A DNA stretch of 64,000 nt from a bacterium. GTDB lineage: Bacteria; Bacillota; Bacilli; Lactobacillales; Streptococcaceae. The stretch spans positions 1 to 64,000 of the forward strand of contig CAJNDD010000008.1 of NCBI GenBank assembly GCA_905221435.1, written 5' to 3'. Below the pieces are notes generated by a model. That model searched no databases. It was not told the DNA's origin and worked only from the letters and a program-made list of their open reading frames with translations. The translations under genes and the position numbers were made by a program. Shown here piece after piece: positions 30,616-39,537 of the stretch (within the stretch, counting starts at the first letter, position 1; each line of letters starts with the position of its first letter).

Positions 30616-31257
30616 TTATAGCATGAGTATCATCAAAAAGCCGATTAAATTATTCAAAGCATGTAAAGAAATGCTGTAAAGAAGGCCTTTTTGACTCACA
30701 TAAGCCAGTCCCAAACTCAATCCCAGACTAGCATAAACTAAAAACTGTTGCAAAGTCCCTGGAAAATGAATCAAGGCAAAAAGCACACTCGATACGAGGA
30801 GAAACAGAGCTGTCTGTTTGCTGTTGTTTTGCTTAGGAAAGAGATAGCGCGCTAACATCCCTCTAAAGATGAGTTCTTCCGTCAGAGGAGCAAAGACCAC
30901 CACCATAAAGAAACCAAAGACAGGCTGAGCCAATGTCAATTGTGATACAGTCTGTTGATTAGCCGACGGATCATCTGGCAAAAAGAACTGGGCTGTAATC
31001 GCCACTAGCAAAACCATGGTTGGTAACCAAATGAAACGATTAAAAGCCGTCGTCTGGATGCTAACTTTTTCTGTCTGATACCACTTGTAAACTCCATAAA
31101 CATAGGCCCCTGACAGGGCGATATAGAGTGGCAAAACTCCAAAGATTGAAGCCCCTAGTCCAAGAGCTGATAAAGCCATACTCTGAACCAGACCATAGCC
31201 AAAGAAAAAGGATAGGACAGCTAGAAGAAACCAGCCAAGATTTTTAAGTAAGTTCAT
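30616..31257 (-). CDS. CPBP-family intramembrane glutamic protease (CAAX/Abi)
   Basis: 213 residues with about six membrane segments. Signature residues are E127-E128 and R132 (TEELIFRGML), H164 (FALIHFP) and H199 with N202/N203 (SLHALNN), the four motifs of the Rce1/CPBP superfamily. Bacterial members include immunity proteins against self-made bacteriocins; no bacteriocin gene is near. AGGAGG precedes the ATG. Operon with the small membrane protein. Confidence 0.88.
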   Translation of the reverse strand: MNLLKNLGWFLLAVLSFFFGYGLVQSMALSALGLGASIFGVLPLYIALSGAYVYGVYKWYQTEKVSIQTTAFNRFIWLPTMVLLVAITAQFFLPDDPSANQQTVSQLTLAQPVFGFFMVVVFAPLTEELIFRGMLARYLFPKQNNSKQTALFLLVSSVLFALIHFPGTLQQFLVYASLGLSLGLAYVSQKGLLYSISLHALNNLIGFLMILML

Positions 31258-31478
31258 ATGGGCCTCCTATTTGAAATGAAGACTTAGCATTGTTATTCGC
31301 ATCATTTTGATAAAAATGTGGAATATAGTCGCAACTAAAAGGGCTAATAAGCGAATTCCTCTTGCAAAAATAGAAACAATAGTAATGGTTTTATAAAGAT
31401 ATTTTTGAGCAAGCAAGAGCAATATTAATCCTAGAAAAAGAGAGTCAGGAATAAGAACCTGACCAGTTTTAGATACTA
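31258..31478 (-). other. Intergenic stretch with a startless hydrophobic reading frame
   Basis: Between hisS and the CPBP gene a minus-strand frame stays open from the hisS end to a TAG at about 31277. It encodes about 60 strongly hydrophobic residues (SLFLGLILLLLAQKYLYKT), but without an ATG or GTG before the last third and without a ribosome site. It is either a decayed small membrane protein or chance. Confidence 0.35.
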
Positions 31479-32759
31479 TTAAAAGCCTAATTTTTCAAAT
31501 ATTTCTGAGAAGTTTTGGCTGATTGTATCCAGTGATACTTGCACTTCTTCTCGTGTTTGGTTGTTCTTAACCGTCACTTGTCCGCTTTCAACTTCACTCT
31601 CTCCTAAGGTGATGAGGGCCTTAGCCGCAAAGACATCGGCGGATTTGAACTGAGCTTTGAGCTTCCGGTTGAGGTAGTCACGTTCTGCTTTGAATCCTTG
31701 TTGGCGAAGAGCTTGTACCAATTCCAAGGCCTTGACATTTGCGTCTTCACCCAAAACTGCGATATAAACGTCTAGAGCGTTCTCTATAGGAAGGGCCACA
31801 CCTTGCTTTTCAAGGATGAGAAGCAGGCGCTCTACACCAAGTCCAAAACCAAATCCAGCAGTTTCAGGACCACCAAAGTAGGCAACCAAACCATCGTAGC
31901 GACCACCCGCACAGACCGTCAAGTTATTGCCCTCAATCTCAGTGATAAACTCGAAAATCGTGTGGTTGTAATAGTCCAGACCGCGCACCATATTGGTATC
32001 GATGATATAGTCTACACCCAGATTTTCCAACATCTGACGCACAGCATCAAAATAAGCTTGGCTTTCTGCATCAAGGAAGTCCAAGATAGACGGTGCATTT
32101 TCTACTGCCACCTTGTCTTCTTTTTCCTTAGAGTCCAAGACACGGAGAGGATTTTCCTCCAAACGACGTTGGCTATCCTTAGACAAGGTCTCCTTGAGTG
32201 GTGTCAAATAGTCGATCAAGGCTTGACGATAGGCCGCACGACTCTCAGGATTTCCAAGAGTGTTAAGATGCAGTTTGACACCTTGAATGCCAATTTCTTT
32301 CAAGAAATGAGCTGCCATAGCGATGGTTTCCACATCGGTAGCTGGATTACTTGAACCAAAACACTCGACACCAATCTGATGGAACTGGCGTAAACGACCT
32401 GCCTGTGGACGCTCATAACGGAACATAGGACCCATGTAGTAGAACTTACTTGGCTTTTGCACTTCTGGGGCAAAGAGTTTATTTTCCACATAAGAACGGA
32501 CAACTGGCGCGGTTCCTTCTGGACGAAGAGTGATATGGCGGTCACCCTTGTCATAGAAATCGTACATTTCCTTGGTTACGATATCCGTTGTATCTCCGAC
32601 AGAGCGGCTGATGACCTCGTAGTGTTCAAAAATAGGTGTACGCACTTCTGCATAGTTATAGCGCTTGAAAATTTCACGGGCAAAGCCCTCAACGTACTGC
32701 CACTTAGCAGACTCAGCAGGTAAAATATCCTGCGTTCCTTTTGGTTTTTGTAATTTCAT
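31479..32759 (-). CDS. hisS: Histidyl-tRNA synthetase
   Basis: Class II enzyme of 426 residues. Visible signatures: PKGTQDILP at the N-terminus, motif 2 ([20 protein letters not shown]), the histidine-binding motif [14 protein letters not shown] and [13 protein letters not shown], plus a C-terminal anticodon-binding domain. Length is standard. The 77-bp upstream gap is too short for a T-box. Confidence 0.97.
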   Translation of the reverse strand: MKLQKPKGTQDILPAESAKWQYVEGFAREIFKRYNYAEVRTPIFEHYEVISRSVGDTTDIVTKEMYDFYDKGDRHITLRPEGTAPVVRSYVENKLFAPEVQKPSKFYYMGPMFRYERPQAGRLRQFHQIGVECFGSSNPATDVETIAMAAHFLKEIGIQGVKLHLNTLGNPESRAAYRQALIDYLTPLKETLSKDSQRRLEENPLRVLDSKEKEDKVAVENAPSILDFLDAESQAYFDAVRQMLENLGVDYIIDTNMVRGLDYYNHTIFEFITEIEGNNLTVCAGGRYDGLVAYFGGPETAGFGFGLGVERLLLILEKQGVALPIENALDVYIAVLGEDANVKALELVQALRQQGFKAERDYLNRKLKAQFKSADVFAAKALITLGESEVESGQVTVKNNQTREEVQVSLDTISQNFSEIFEKLGF

Positions 32760-32836
32760 AGGGAATCCTCTTTAAACTTAATAGTCTTATTTTACCATAA
32801 ATAGAGGGATTAAAACAGTGAGAAAAAAATTAGGAT

Positions 32837-34084
32837 TCAAATATCATTTTTGAGATTCAGACTTGTCAGAAGGATAGCCAGCAAGGAAAGACCAACAAAT
32901 AAGATCCAAGTCAACTGCATATCCCATACAGCTACGAGTGAAAAACAAGCTGTACCAAGAGGTACTGATAAGGTAAACAATAAACCTAAAAAATTACTGG
33001 TACGAGCTAGAACCTCTGGAGCTAGATTTTTCATGAGCATAGCACTAATCTTTGGTGAAACTTTACCAGACACATACAGAGTAAAAAAGAGAAATAGCAA
33101 ACCAAGCACGACTTGATTGAATAAGTTAGCCAGGCCAACTAGACTGACTCCTAATGTCGCCCACATCATCAATCTAGGCAAGGACTGCTTCCCAAAATAA
33201 TCATTGCCCGTAAGGCTACTGACGATGACTGCTAATAAAACGCAGACTTGCTCGATAAATAGCGCCTCTGTGTAAGAAAAATTCAAGAGAGAATGGCTCA
33301 AAAAGAAGATGTTATAGATGCTTCCTAAAGCGCCACCCAAGGCATTGATAAGCAAGACAGCAAAAATCATGAAACCAAAGTTTTTCTGTCCACTTTTTAG
33401 AAAAACGAGACGTAAATTTCGGTAAATCGATAGAAACTGGTCTTTGATAGAAAGCTTCTCATTTTTTAGGGTTTCACCATCAGCAGATGAAAGTGACAGG
33501 TTCAATTTGCTTCTTCCTAAAAAGAGAAGAGCAGCTGATACTAGGAAAAAACAGGCATTGATTCCAGCAACGAGAGAAAAATTATTGACCGATAGACCTA
33601 AGAGCCAAACTCCGAAAGCTTGACCACCAATGGCTGAAATATAGGTGATGAACTGGGAAAAAGAATAAGCCTCCATCAGATCATCTTCAGCTACCTTTTC
33701 CTTAATAAGAGGCATGCGCAAACCACCAGCAAAATCACTGATGACATCACTGATAACATTGATCAAACACAGGCTAGAAAAGGCAAAGAGACTAGCTTGC
33801 TGAACAACTAGGCCTGCTAGAAAAAATAAAACCGCCTGAAATAAACCGCTATAGGTCATCCATTTGACCTTGTCCCTTGTGTAATCTGCCCGAATCCCTA
33901 CAAAAACCGTAAAGAGGGTCGGAAGAATCATGACAATATTCGCCATAGCAACAGCAAAAGAGGCTTGTGGCAAGGTCGATGCATAGACGATAAATACCAG
34001 GTTAAAAATCGAAGCACCAAAAGCATTGAAGAATCGTGACAAAGTCAAGAGACGATAAGCTTGATTTCTAAACAATAGTTTCAT
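32837..34084 (-). CDS. Major facilitator superfamily transporter
   Basis: 415 residues with about twelve hydrophobic segments and a central cytoplasmic loop (about residues 190-215). The family motif A-like segment follows TM2 (GIRADYTRDKVKW). The pattern resembles streptococcal efflux-type MFS proteins encoded next to Rgg regulators. The substrate is unknown. GGGAG precedes the ATG; an extended -10 lies at 34131-34139. Confidence 0.85.
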   Translation of the reverse strand: MKLLFRNQAYRLLTLSRFFNAFGASIFNLVFIVYASTLPQASFAVAMANIVMILPTLFTVFVGIRADYTRDKVKWMTYSGLFQAVLFFLAGLVVQQASLFAFSSLCLINVISDVISDFAGGLRMPLIKEKVAEDDLMEAYSFSQFITYISAIGGQAFGVWLLGLSVNNFSLVAGINACFFLVSAALLFLGRSKLNLSLSSADGETLKNEKLSIKDQFLSIYRNLRLVFLKSGQKNFGFMIFAVLLINALGGALGSIYNIFFLSHSLLNFSYTEALFIEQVCVLLAVIVSSLTGNDYFGKQSLPRLMMWATLGVSLVGLANLFNQVVLGLLFLFFTLYVSGKVSPKISAMLMKNLAPEVLARTSNFLGLLFTLSVPLGTACFSLVAVWDMQLTWILFVGLSLLAILLTSLNLKNDI

Positions 34085-34130
34085 AGGTAATCTCCCTTCT
34101 TGTTCTAATCCCTATATGAAGTATGACTAC

Positions 34131-34139
34131 AGTATAGCA
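34131..34139 (-). promoter_or_regulatory. Promoter of the MFS gene
   Basis: Extended -10 TGCTATACT on the minus strand, about 40 bases before the start codon and 145 bases after the end of the rgg gene. Confidence 0.5.
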
Positions 34140-34283
34140 CTTATGAATTAGCGAGAAATTTTTTTGAATATATGCAACAAGCAAAATGAGAAAAAAGAAA
34201 CGATTGAACTTCTTTGATGACGTGAAAAAGGTCAAGAGTTCTATCGCTTCAAATTTCAAATCCTTTTCTTAACTTGCAGATAT

Positions 34284-35135
34284 TCAACAATCTGTCGCTT
34301 TTCTGTAGTATTCGGCAGATTTGTTACAACCAAGCATCTCAAAAATATGGATAGCATCTTCCATCTTTTTCTGACCTTCCTTAACTCTACCTTGCTTGCT
34401 ATCAAGGAGGCCTTCCGCCCACAAATAGACTATCCTGAAATAGGTCTCATTTTCCTTGTAGAAATGCTCTTCGATGACACGTTTAAAATAACAGGCATTG
34501 GTAAATTCTTCACACTCAATGCTGGCTAAAAAACCATTCAATAGCATTGTGTGAAAAAGATTTCGGTTTCCAGACATTTCCATTAAAAAATCAGATTTGT
34601 GGACCATTTCTCGTACATATCTAGTAAAAAGAGAAACAGATAAAAATGGAGAACTGATTGAGAACAAATTGAGTTCATAGATTCCCCAAATCTCGGTAGA
34701 AAACAGGTAATCATGAAGGACTTTCCCTTCCTCTGCTGTTAACTCTACCGTTTCATCCATGCTCTTCATATAAGACTTGATCATAATGGCATTTAGAATA
34801 TGTTTCTGTTTATTTTGAGAATCGGCATGCTTTTGATACTCCTTACAATACAAGTCCTCGAGAGGTGCTATGTTCTTTGGTTCCAAGATATCTGTGATTT
34901 CTTTTCTCAACTCAGAATCTGTATCATACTGAAAACCTCTCGCCAGAAAGAGGATTTCCTCTACACTCGCAGATATATTTTCTAAGGCAAACAGAAACTT
35001 TCCCACCGAAAGTTCACTCTGACCTGTTTCAAATCGGGACAACATGGACGGCGAAAATTGTCCCCCAGTTGCTTGTCTTAGCGAGATATTTCTTGATTCT
35101 CGTAATTGTCTAAAGACTGTTCCAATCTGCTCCAT
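34284..35135 (-). CDS. Rgg/GadR/MutR-family transcriptional regulator
   Basis: 283 residues, the usual Rgg length. The N-terminal XRE-type helix-turn-helix (FRQLRESRNISLRQATGG, then SMLSRFETGQ) is followed by a helical TPR-like C-terminal domain that in characterised Rgg proteins binds short peptides. It is likely to control the neighbouring MFS gene (same strand, 199 bp downstream) or itself. No short hydrophobic peptide gene was found in the adjoining intergenic regions, so this may be a stand-alone Rgg. A CodY-like box lies upstream. Confidence 0.92.
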   Translation of the reverse strand: MEQIGTVFRQLRESRNISLRQATGGQFSPSMLSRFETGQSELSVGKFLFALENISASVEEILFLARGFQYDTDSELRKEITDILEPKNIAPLEDLYCKEYQKHADSQNKQKHILNAIMIKSYMKSMDETVELTAEEGKVLHDYLFSTEIWGIYELNLFSISSPFLSVSLFTRYVREMVHKSDFLMEMSGNRNLFHTMLLNGFLASIECEEFTNACYFKRVIEEHFYKENETYFRIVYLWAEGLLDSKQGRVKEGQKKMEDAIHIFEMLGCNKSAEYYRKATDC

Positions 35136-35174
35136 AGACTTCCCCTTGATTCCGTATTTTCTTCATTTTATCAC

Positions 35175-35189
35175 ATTTTTCAGAAAATT
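35175..35189. promoter_or_regulatory. CodY-like box between rgg and the SufT-like gene
   Basis: ATTTTTCAGAAAATT matches the consensus AATTTTCWGAAAATT at 14 of 15 positions. It lies 40 bp before rgg and 70 bp before the divergent gene, so it could control either. Confidence 0.55.
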
Positions 35190-35258
35190 CATCAAAAACT
35201 TGCCAAATTGTCAGAATTATGAGAAAATAGAGGATATTTATCACGTGGAGGGACTGTA

Positions 35259-35600
35259 ATGAGAGAGGATATCAAAATCAATGACCGCGCTTTGGCCTTG
35301 CAAGACCAAATTATCGAAAAACTAGAGAAGATTTTTGATACAGATGTGGAATTGGATGTGTACAATCTAGGGCTGATTTATGAAATCAATCTGGACGAAA
35401 CAGGTCTCTGCAAGATTGTCATGACTTTCACTGATACTGCCTGCGATTGTGCCGAAAGCCTGCCTATCGAAATCGTCGCAGGTCTAAAACAAATCGAGGG
35501 TATCGAAGATGTCAAGGTTGAAGTCACCTGGTCTCCTGCATGGAAGATCACACGAATCAGTCGCTACGGCCGTATTGCCCTTGGACTACCACCTCGTTAA
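35259..35600 (+). CDS. MIP18/SufT-like iron-sulfur assembly factor (DUF59)
   Basis: 113 residues spanning one DUF59 domain. The hallmark segments are VYNLGLIYEI, MTFTDTACDCAESLP with the reactive cysteine pair, and VEVTWSPAW. Members help insert Fe-S clusters into specific client enzymes. The neighbouring convergent gene is ilvD, an Fe-S dehydratase, which is a plausible client. GGAGGG precedes the ATG. A RUP element begins right after its stop codon. Confidence 0.9.
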   Translation: MREDIKINDRALALQDQIIEKLEKIFDTDVELDVYNLGLIYEINLDETGLCKIVMTFTDTACDCAESLPIEIVAGLKQIEGIEDVKVEVTWSPAWKITRISRYGRIALGLPPR

Positions 35601-35711
35601 TACTCTTCAAAAATCTCTTCAAACCACGTCAGCTTTATCTCCAACCTCAAAGCTGTGCTTTGAGCAACCTGCGCCTAGCTTTCTAGTTTGCTCTTTGATT
35701 TTTATTGAGTA
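35601..35711. repeat. RUP-type repeat, copy 2
   Basis: 111 bp, about five substitutions from the copy at 25427-25537 and in the same orientation. It starts at the base after the stop codon of the SufT-like gene, which suggests insertion at the end of that gene or that its TA target is part of the stop codon. Confidence 0.8.
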
Positions 35712-35743
35712 TAAGCAGGCAAATCGCTTTTGAAGATGAAAAG

Positions 35744-35770
35744 AAGCAAGCCGAAAATGGCTTGCTTTTT
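35744..35770. terminator. Convergent terminator next to ilvD
   Basis: A 9-bp stem AAGCAAGCC...GGCTTGCTT, followed by T on the plus strand and by A/T-rich sequence on the minus strand. It ends five bases before the ilvD stop. Confidence 0.8.
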
Positions 35771-35774
35771 GAGT

Positions 35775-37478
35775 TTATTTTTTACCTGACTTGTCCATAT
35801 TCCAGAAGTCTGTCACGGCTCCACGAGAAGCGGATGATACGATGTGGGCATATTTACCGAGAACACCACGGCCGTACAGTGGTGGCAAGGTTGTTTCTGC
35901 CTTGCGTTTTTCAAGTTCTTCTTCGGATACGGCCATGGAAATTTCTTTGGTGTCTTGGTCAACCGTAACGATATCGCCTGTACGAAGGTAGGCAATCGGT
36001 CCACCATCCTGAGCTTCAGGTGCGATATGTCCAACAACCAGACCATAAGTACCACCAGAGAAACGACCATCTGTCAAGAGGGCAACCTTGTCTCCTTGAC
36101 CTTTACCAACGATCATGGATGAAAGTGACAGCATCTCAGGCATACCAGGACCACCCTTAGGTCCAACAAAACGAACAACGACAACATCGCCATCAACGAT
36201 TTCGTCTGTCAGAACAGCCTGAATAGCATCTTCTTCTGAATCAAAGACCTTAGCCGGTCCAACGTGACGACGCACTTTAACACCTGATACCTTGGCAACC
36301 GCTCCATCAGGGGCAAGGTTCCCGTTCAAGATGATAAGCGGACCGTCTGCACGTTTTGGATTTTCAAGTGGCATGATGACTTTTTGACCTGGAGTGAGGT
36401 CTGCAAAGTCAGCCAAGTTTTCAGCAACTGTCTTACCAGTACATGTGATACGGTCTCCGTGAAGGAAGCCATTTGCCAAGAGGTATTTCATAACCGCTGG
36501 AACACCACCGACTTCGTAGAGGTCTTGGAAGACATACTGACCAGATGGTTTCAAGTCAGCCAAGTGAGGCACACGTTCTTGGATCGTATTGAAGTCCTCA
36601 AGTGACAAGTCAACATTGGCCGCATGGGCAATGGCAAGCAAGTGAAGAGTGGCATTTGTAGAACCACCGAGAGCCATGGTTACAGTGATGGCATCTTCAA
36701 AAGCTTCACGATTCAAGATATCTGATGGTTTGAGACCAAGCTCCAGCATCTTGACAACAGCTCGTCCTGCTGCTTCGATATCTTCTTTCTTGTCGGCTGA
36801 TTCAGCTGGGTGAGATGAAGATCCTGGCAAACTCATACCTAGAACTTCAATAGCAGTCGCCATGGTATTAGCTGTATACATACCACCACAGCCACCAGGG
36901 CCAGGGCAGGCATTACATTCGAGACGTTTCACGTCCTCAGCTGTCATGTCACCGTGGTTCCATTTTCCGATTCCCTCAAAGACAGAAACCAAGTCAATGT
37001 CTTTGCCATCAAGATTTCCCGGTGCAATAGTACCACCATAGGCGAAAATAGCTGGAATATCCATGTTGGCAATGGCAATCATAGAACCAGGCATGTTCTT
37101 ATCACAGCCACCGATAGCGACGAAGGCATCGACGTTATGACCCCCCATCGCCGCCTCGATGGAGTCTGCGATGATATCACGAGATGTTAGAGAGAAACGC
37201 ATACCAGGCGTTCCCATGGCAATCCCGTCCGCTACGGTAATGGTTCCAAACTGTACCGGCCAAGCACCTGCCGACTTGACACCTTCTTTCGCCAATTTCC
37301 CAAAATCATGCAAGTGGATGTTACATGGTGTATTTTCCGCCCAAGTCGAAATCACTCCCACAATCGGTGTTTCAAAGTCCTTATCTGTCATACCAGTCGC
37401 ACGAAGCATAGCACGGTTTGGTGATTTAACCATGCTGTCATAAATGCTACTGCGGTGACGTTTATCTAATTCAGTCAT
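35775..37478 (-). CDS. ilvD: Dihydroxy-acid dehydratase
   Basis: Third step of valine/isoleucine synthesis and a source of leucine precursors. 567 residues, standard length. Fe-S ligands appear in GGCDKNMPG and [19 protein letters not shown]; the substrate region [10 protein letters not shown] is intact. The promoter (TGCTATAAT) is preceded by a perfect CodY box, so repression in amino-acid-rich conditions is expected. GGGAGG precedes the ATG. No other ilv gene is in the window. Confidence 0.97.
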   Translation of the reverse strand: MTELDKRHRSSIYDSMVKSPNRAMLRATGMTDKDFETPIVGVISTWAENTPCNIHLHDFGKLAKEGVKSAGAWPVQFGTITVADGIAMGTPGMRFSLTSRDIIADSIEAAMGGHNVDAFVAIGGCDKNMPGSMIAIANMDIPAIFAYGGTIAPGNLDGKDIDLVSVFEGIGKWNHGDMTAEDVKRLECNACPGPGGCGGMYTANTMATAIEVLGMSLPGSSSHPAESADKKEDIEAAGRAVVKMLELGLKPSDILNREAFEDAITVTMALGGSTNATLHLLAIAHAANVDLSLEDFNTIQERVPHLADLKPSGQYVFQDLYEVGGVPAVMKYLLANGFLHGDRITCTGKTVAENLADFADLTPGQKVIMPLENPKRADGPLIILNGNLAPDGAVAKVSGVKVRRHVGPAKVFDSEEDAIQAVLTDEIVDGDVVVVRFVGPKGGPGMPEMLSLSSMIVGKGQGDKVALLTDGRFSGGTYGLVVGHIAPEAQDGGPIAYLRTGDIVTVDQDTKEISMAVSEEELEKRKAETTLPPLYGRGVLGKYAHIVSSASRGAVTDFWNMDKSGKK

Positions 37479-37505
37479 CTTATCCCTCCCGTTTCAGTTT
37501 TTACT

Positions 37506-37514
37506 ATTATAGCA
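37506..37514 (-). promoter_or_regulatory. ilvD promoter
   Basis: Extended -10 TGCTATAAT on the minus strand, giving a leader of about 20 nt. The -35 is poor, fitting a regulated promoter. Confidence 0.6.
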
Positions 37515-37548
37515 CATTTTAAAGGCAATGAACAGAAGAAAATTCTTG

Positions 37549-37563
37549 AATTTTCAGAAAATT
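37549..37563. promoter_or_regulatory. CodY box upstream of ilvD
   Basis: AATTTTCAGAAAATT matches the 15-bp CodY consensus exactly. It is centred about 45 bp upstream of the ilvD -10. It is also about 40 bp upstream of the divergent SPFH promoter, so it could affect both. Confidence 0.8.
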
Positions 37564-37603
37564 CTATACAGTAATATTTTCTTTAAAATGTTACATTTAT
37601 TTC

Positions 37604-37631
37604 TTGACTTTATAAATTAAAGTGATATCAT
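37604..37631 (+). promoter_or_regulatory. Promoter of the SPFH operon
   Basis: -35 TTGACT (37604-37609), 16-bp spacer, -10 TATCAT (37626-37631). Confidence 0.65.
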
Positions 37632-37641
37632 TTAGATATCA
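37623..37641. promoter_or_regulatory. Inverted repeat over the SPFH -10
   Basis: TGATATC-ATTTA-GATATCA, a perfect 7-bp inverted repeat overlapping the -10. It is a candidate operator, possibly for the ribbon-helix-helix protein encoded second in the operon. Confidence 0.5.
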
Positions 37642-37661
37642 TATAACAGGAGATCATTCTT

Positions 37662-38669
37662 ATGACTGAAAAACTCATCAATTCAAAACCAAATGGTGTA
37701 TTCGCATTGATTCTCATTGAATTGACACTCGTACTTGGTATCTTTATATTTATAATGGGTGCTGGTTCGGAAAACGTTTTTGGAATTATTATCGGGCTTG
37801 TACTAAGCATAATTGCAGCACTAGCTCATGCTGGTTTAAAAGTTGTCAAACCTCAGGAAGCTCTGGTTCTGACACTCTTTGGTAACTATACAGGTACCAT
37901 CAAAAAACCTGGTTTTTACTTTGTCAATCCCTTCAGCATAGCAGTCAACCCTGCAAACCACACTCGACTTGGGCAAAGTGGGGACGTTAGCACGAAATCT
38001 CCTTTTTCAGGGATGAAATCATCAAATGGTAATGATGTAAATCTTGAAATTGGCAAGAAACAGATTTCCCTCAAGGTTATGACCTTGAGCAATTCTCGCC
38101 AAAAAATCAATGATTGTCTAGGAAATCCCGTAGAAATCGGAATCGCGGTAACGTGGAGAGTTGTTGATACAGCTAAAGCGGTCTTTAACGTTGATAACTA
38201 CAAAGAATATCTTTCATTGCAGTGTGATAGCGCCCTCCGAAATATTGTCCGCATCTATCCTTACGATGTGTCTCCTAATGTGGATACTACAGGTGACGGG
38301 CAAGCAGATGAAGGTAGTCTCCGTGGCTCTAGTGAAATTGTAGCTAACCGTATTCGCGAAGAAATCCAAAGTCGCGTTGAGGATGCTGGCTTGGAAATCC
38401 TTGAAGCACGTATTACATACCTAGCTTACGCTCCAGAAATTGCAGCTGTCATGCTTCAACGTCAACAAGCATCTGCCATTATTGATGCCCGTAAGATGAT
38501 TGTAGACGGCGCTGTGGGTATGGTTGAAATGGCACTAGAACGACTCAATGAAGGGGAATTGGTAGAACTTGACGAAGAACGAAAAGCTGCCATGGTTTCA
38601 AATCTCCTAGTCGTTCTCTGTGGCAATCATGATGCACAACCAATTGTCAACACAGGAAGTCTTTACTAA
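37662..38669 (+). CDS. SPFH-domain (stomatin/flotillin-like) membrane protein
   Basis: 335 residues. Two hydrophobic segments (about 15-35 and 40-58) are followed by an SPFH/band-7 domain: [16 protein letters not shown], a central variable region, then the helical [20 protein letters not shown] and [20 protein letters not shown]. Such proteins oligomerise on membranes and organise microdomains; a specific client is not evident. AGGAG precedes the ATG, and it is two bases from the next gene. Confidence 0.9.
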   Translation: MTEKLINSKPNGVFALILIELTLVLGIFIFIMGAGSENVFGIIIGLVLSIIAALAHAGLKVVKPQEALVLTLFGNYTGTIKKPGFYFVNPFSIAVNPANHTRLGQSGDVSTKSPFSGMKSSNGNDVNLEIGKKQISLKVMTLSNSRQKINDCLGNPVEIGIAVTWRVVDTAKAVFNVDNYKEYLSLQCDSALRNIVRIYPYDVSPNVDTTGDGQADEGSLRGSSEIVANRIREEIQSRVEDAGLEILEARITYLAYAPEIAAVMLQRQQASAIIDARKMIVDGAVGMVEMALERLNEGELVELDEERKAAMVSNLLVVLCGNHDAQPIVNTGSLY

Positions 38670-38671
38670 AG

Positions 38672-38872
38672 ATGGCTGATGCTAAAAAAAAGCAGATCCC
38701 CCTTCGACTCTCAACAAAGTTATACGCTGCACTCGCATCATGGGCAGAAGACGACTTTCGTTCAGTCAATGGGCAAATCGAATATCTCCTCACAGAGTGT
38801 GTCAAACAACGAAAGAAAGACGGAAAATACGTATCGGAAACTATTGACGAACCATTTGAGATTGATATTTAA
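38672..38872 (+). CDS. Arc-like ribbon-helix-helix DNA-binding protein
   Basis: 66 residues: [20 protein letters not shown] fits the ribbon strand and first helix of Arc/MetJ-type proteins, and [19 protein letters not shown] the second helix. It starts two bases after the SPFH gene. It probably acts as a dimer on DNA and could autoregulate the operon through the inverted repeat at 37623-37641. A PTRB/Arc-related family is inferred; no exact homologue is recalled. Confidence 0.8.
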   Translation: MADAKKKQIPLRLSTKLYAALASWAEDDFRSVNGQIEYLLTECVKQRKKDGKYVSETIDEPFEIDI

Positions 38873-38876
38873 CACC

Positions 38877-38912
38877 TTCTCCTGTCTGCTGGGGCGGACG
38901 GGAGAATTTTTT
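38877..38912 (+). terminator. Terminator of the SPFH operon
   Basis: A twelve-pair stem (TTCTCC...GGAGAA outer, GTCTG...CGGAC inner with wobbles) followed by six T. Confidence 0.85.
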
Positions 38913-38933
38913 CATCTTTTTTTGTCAAGTAAC

Positions 38934-38962
38934 TTTACTTTACAAAAAAGTTTTGATATACT
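38934..38962 (+). promoter_or_regulatory. rpmF-rpmG promoter
   Basis: -35 TTTACT (38934-38939), 17-bp spacer, extended -10 TGATATACT (-10 at 38957-38962). Confidence 0.65.
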
Positions 38963-39019
38963 ATTAAAGTTGATGAAAATCAAACCTAACTGAATTATAT
39001 CTTAAAAGGAGAAAACAAA

Positions 39020-39202
39020 ATGGCAGTACCTGCACGTCGCACTTCAAAAGCGAAGAAAAACAAACGTCGTACACACTACAAAGTAACAGCTCCATCTGTA
39101 AACTTTGACGAAACTACTGGAGATTACTCACGTTCTCACCGTGTATCACTTAAAGGATACTACAAAGGACGTAAAATCGCTAAAGCTGCATCAGCTGAAT
39201 AA
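39020..39202 (+). CDS. rpmF: 50S ribosomal protein L32
   Basis: 60 residues with the L32 start [20 protein letters not shown]. There are no cysteines, so it is the zinc-independent form. AAAAGGAG precedes the ATG. It forms an operon with rpmG. Confidence 0.98.
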
Positions 39203-39217
39203 TAGAAGGGAGATACC

Positions 39218-39367
39218 ATGCGCGTAAATATCACACTTGAACACAAAGAATCTGGTGAACGCTTGTACCTTACTTCTAAAAACAAACGTAACACTCCAGA
39301 CCGTCTTCAATTGAAGAAATACTCACCAAAACTTCGCAAACACGTCGTGTTCACCGAGGTTAAATAA
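39218..39367 (+). CDS. rpmG: 50S ribosomal protein L33
   Basis: 49 residues, below most length cut-offs. It starts [19 protein letters not shown] and ends KHVVFTEVK, matching L33 through the [20 protein letters not shown] core. The CxxC pairs of zinc-binding L33 are absent. It follows rpmF by 15 bases, with AAGGGAG before the ATG. Confidence 0.97.
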
Positions 39368-39379
39368 TATAACATACAG

Positions 39380-39414
39380 AAAGCCTATGAAATCAACATT
39401 TCAAGGGCTTTTTT
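39380..39414 (+). terminator. rpmFG terminator
   Basis: AAAGCC...GGCTTT outer and GAAAT...ATTTC inner stem, followed by further T. Confidence 0.8.
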
Positions 39415-39466
39415 AATTTTATCAAATTGAAAACAGTATTTTTCATCATTTATTATAACTATTGAT

Positions 39467-39495
39467 TTGACAATATAAGGTAGATATCATATACT
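39467..39495 (+). promoter_or_regulatory. Promoter of the tetR-flavodoxin operon
   Basis: Consensus -35 TTGACA (39467-39472), 17-bp spacer, -10 TATACT (39490-39495). A strong promoter, which fits one held off by a repressor. Confidence 0.8.
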
Positions 39496-39505
39496 AAAGA
39501 TAAAT

Positions 39506-39524
39506 AAGTAGACAGCGTATACTT
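39506..39524. promoter_or_regulatory. Probable TetR operator
   Basis: A 19-bp palindrome AAGTAGACAGCGTATACTT with seven of eight tested arm pairs matching. It lies right after the predicted transcription start of the TetR gene, a usual place for autoregulation. Confidence 0.55.
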
Positions 39525-39537
39525 TTAGGGGGGATAA

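Noticed and set aside
34068..34259. 63-codon frame between rgg and the MFS gene, considered as a signalling peptide
   Set aside because: It starts with TTG, has no ribosome site, overlaps the MFS gene and contains the MFS promoter; it does not resemble a short hydrophobic Rgg peptide.
39218..39367. Zinc-responsive paralogue of L33 under AdcR control
   Set aside because: L33 here lacks cysteines, but no AdcR-like operator is visible and it sits in the ordinary rpmF operon.
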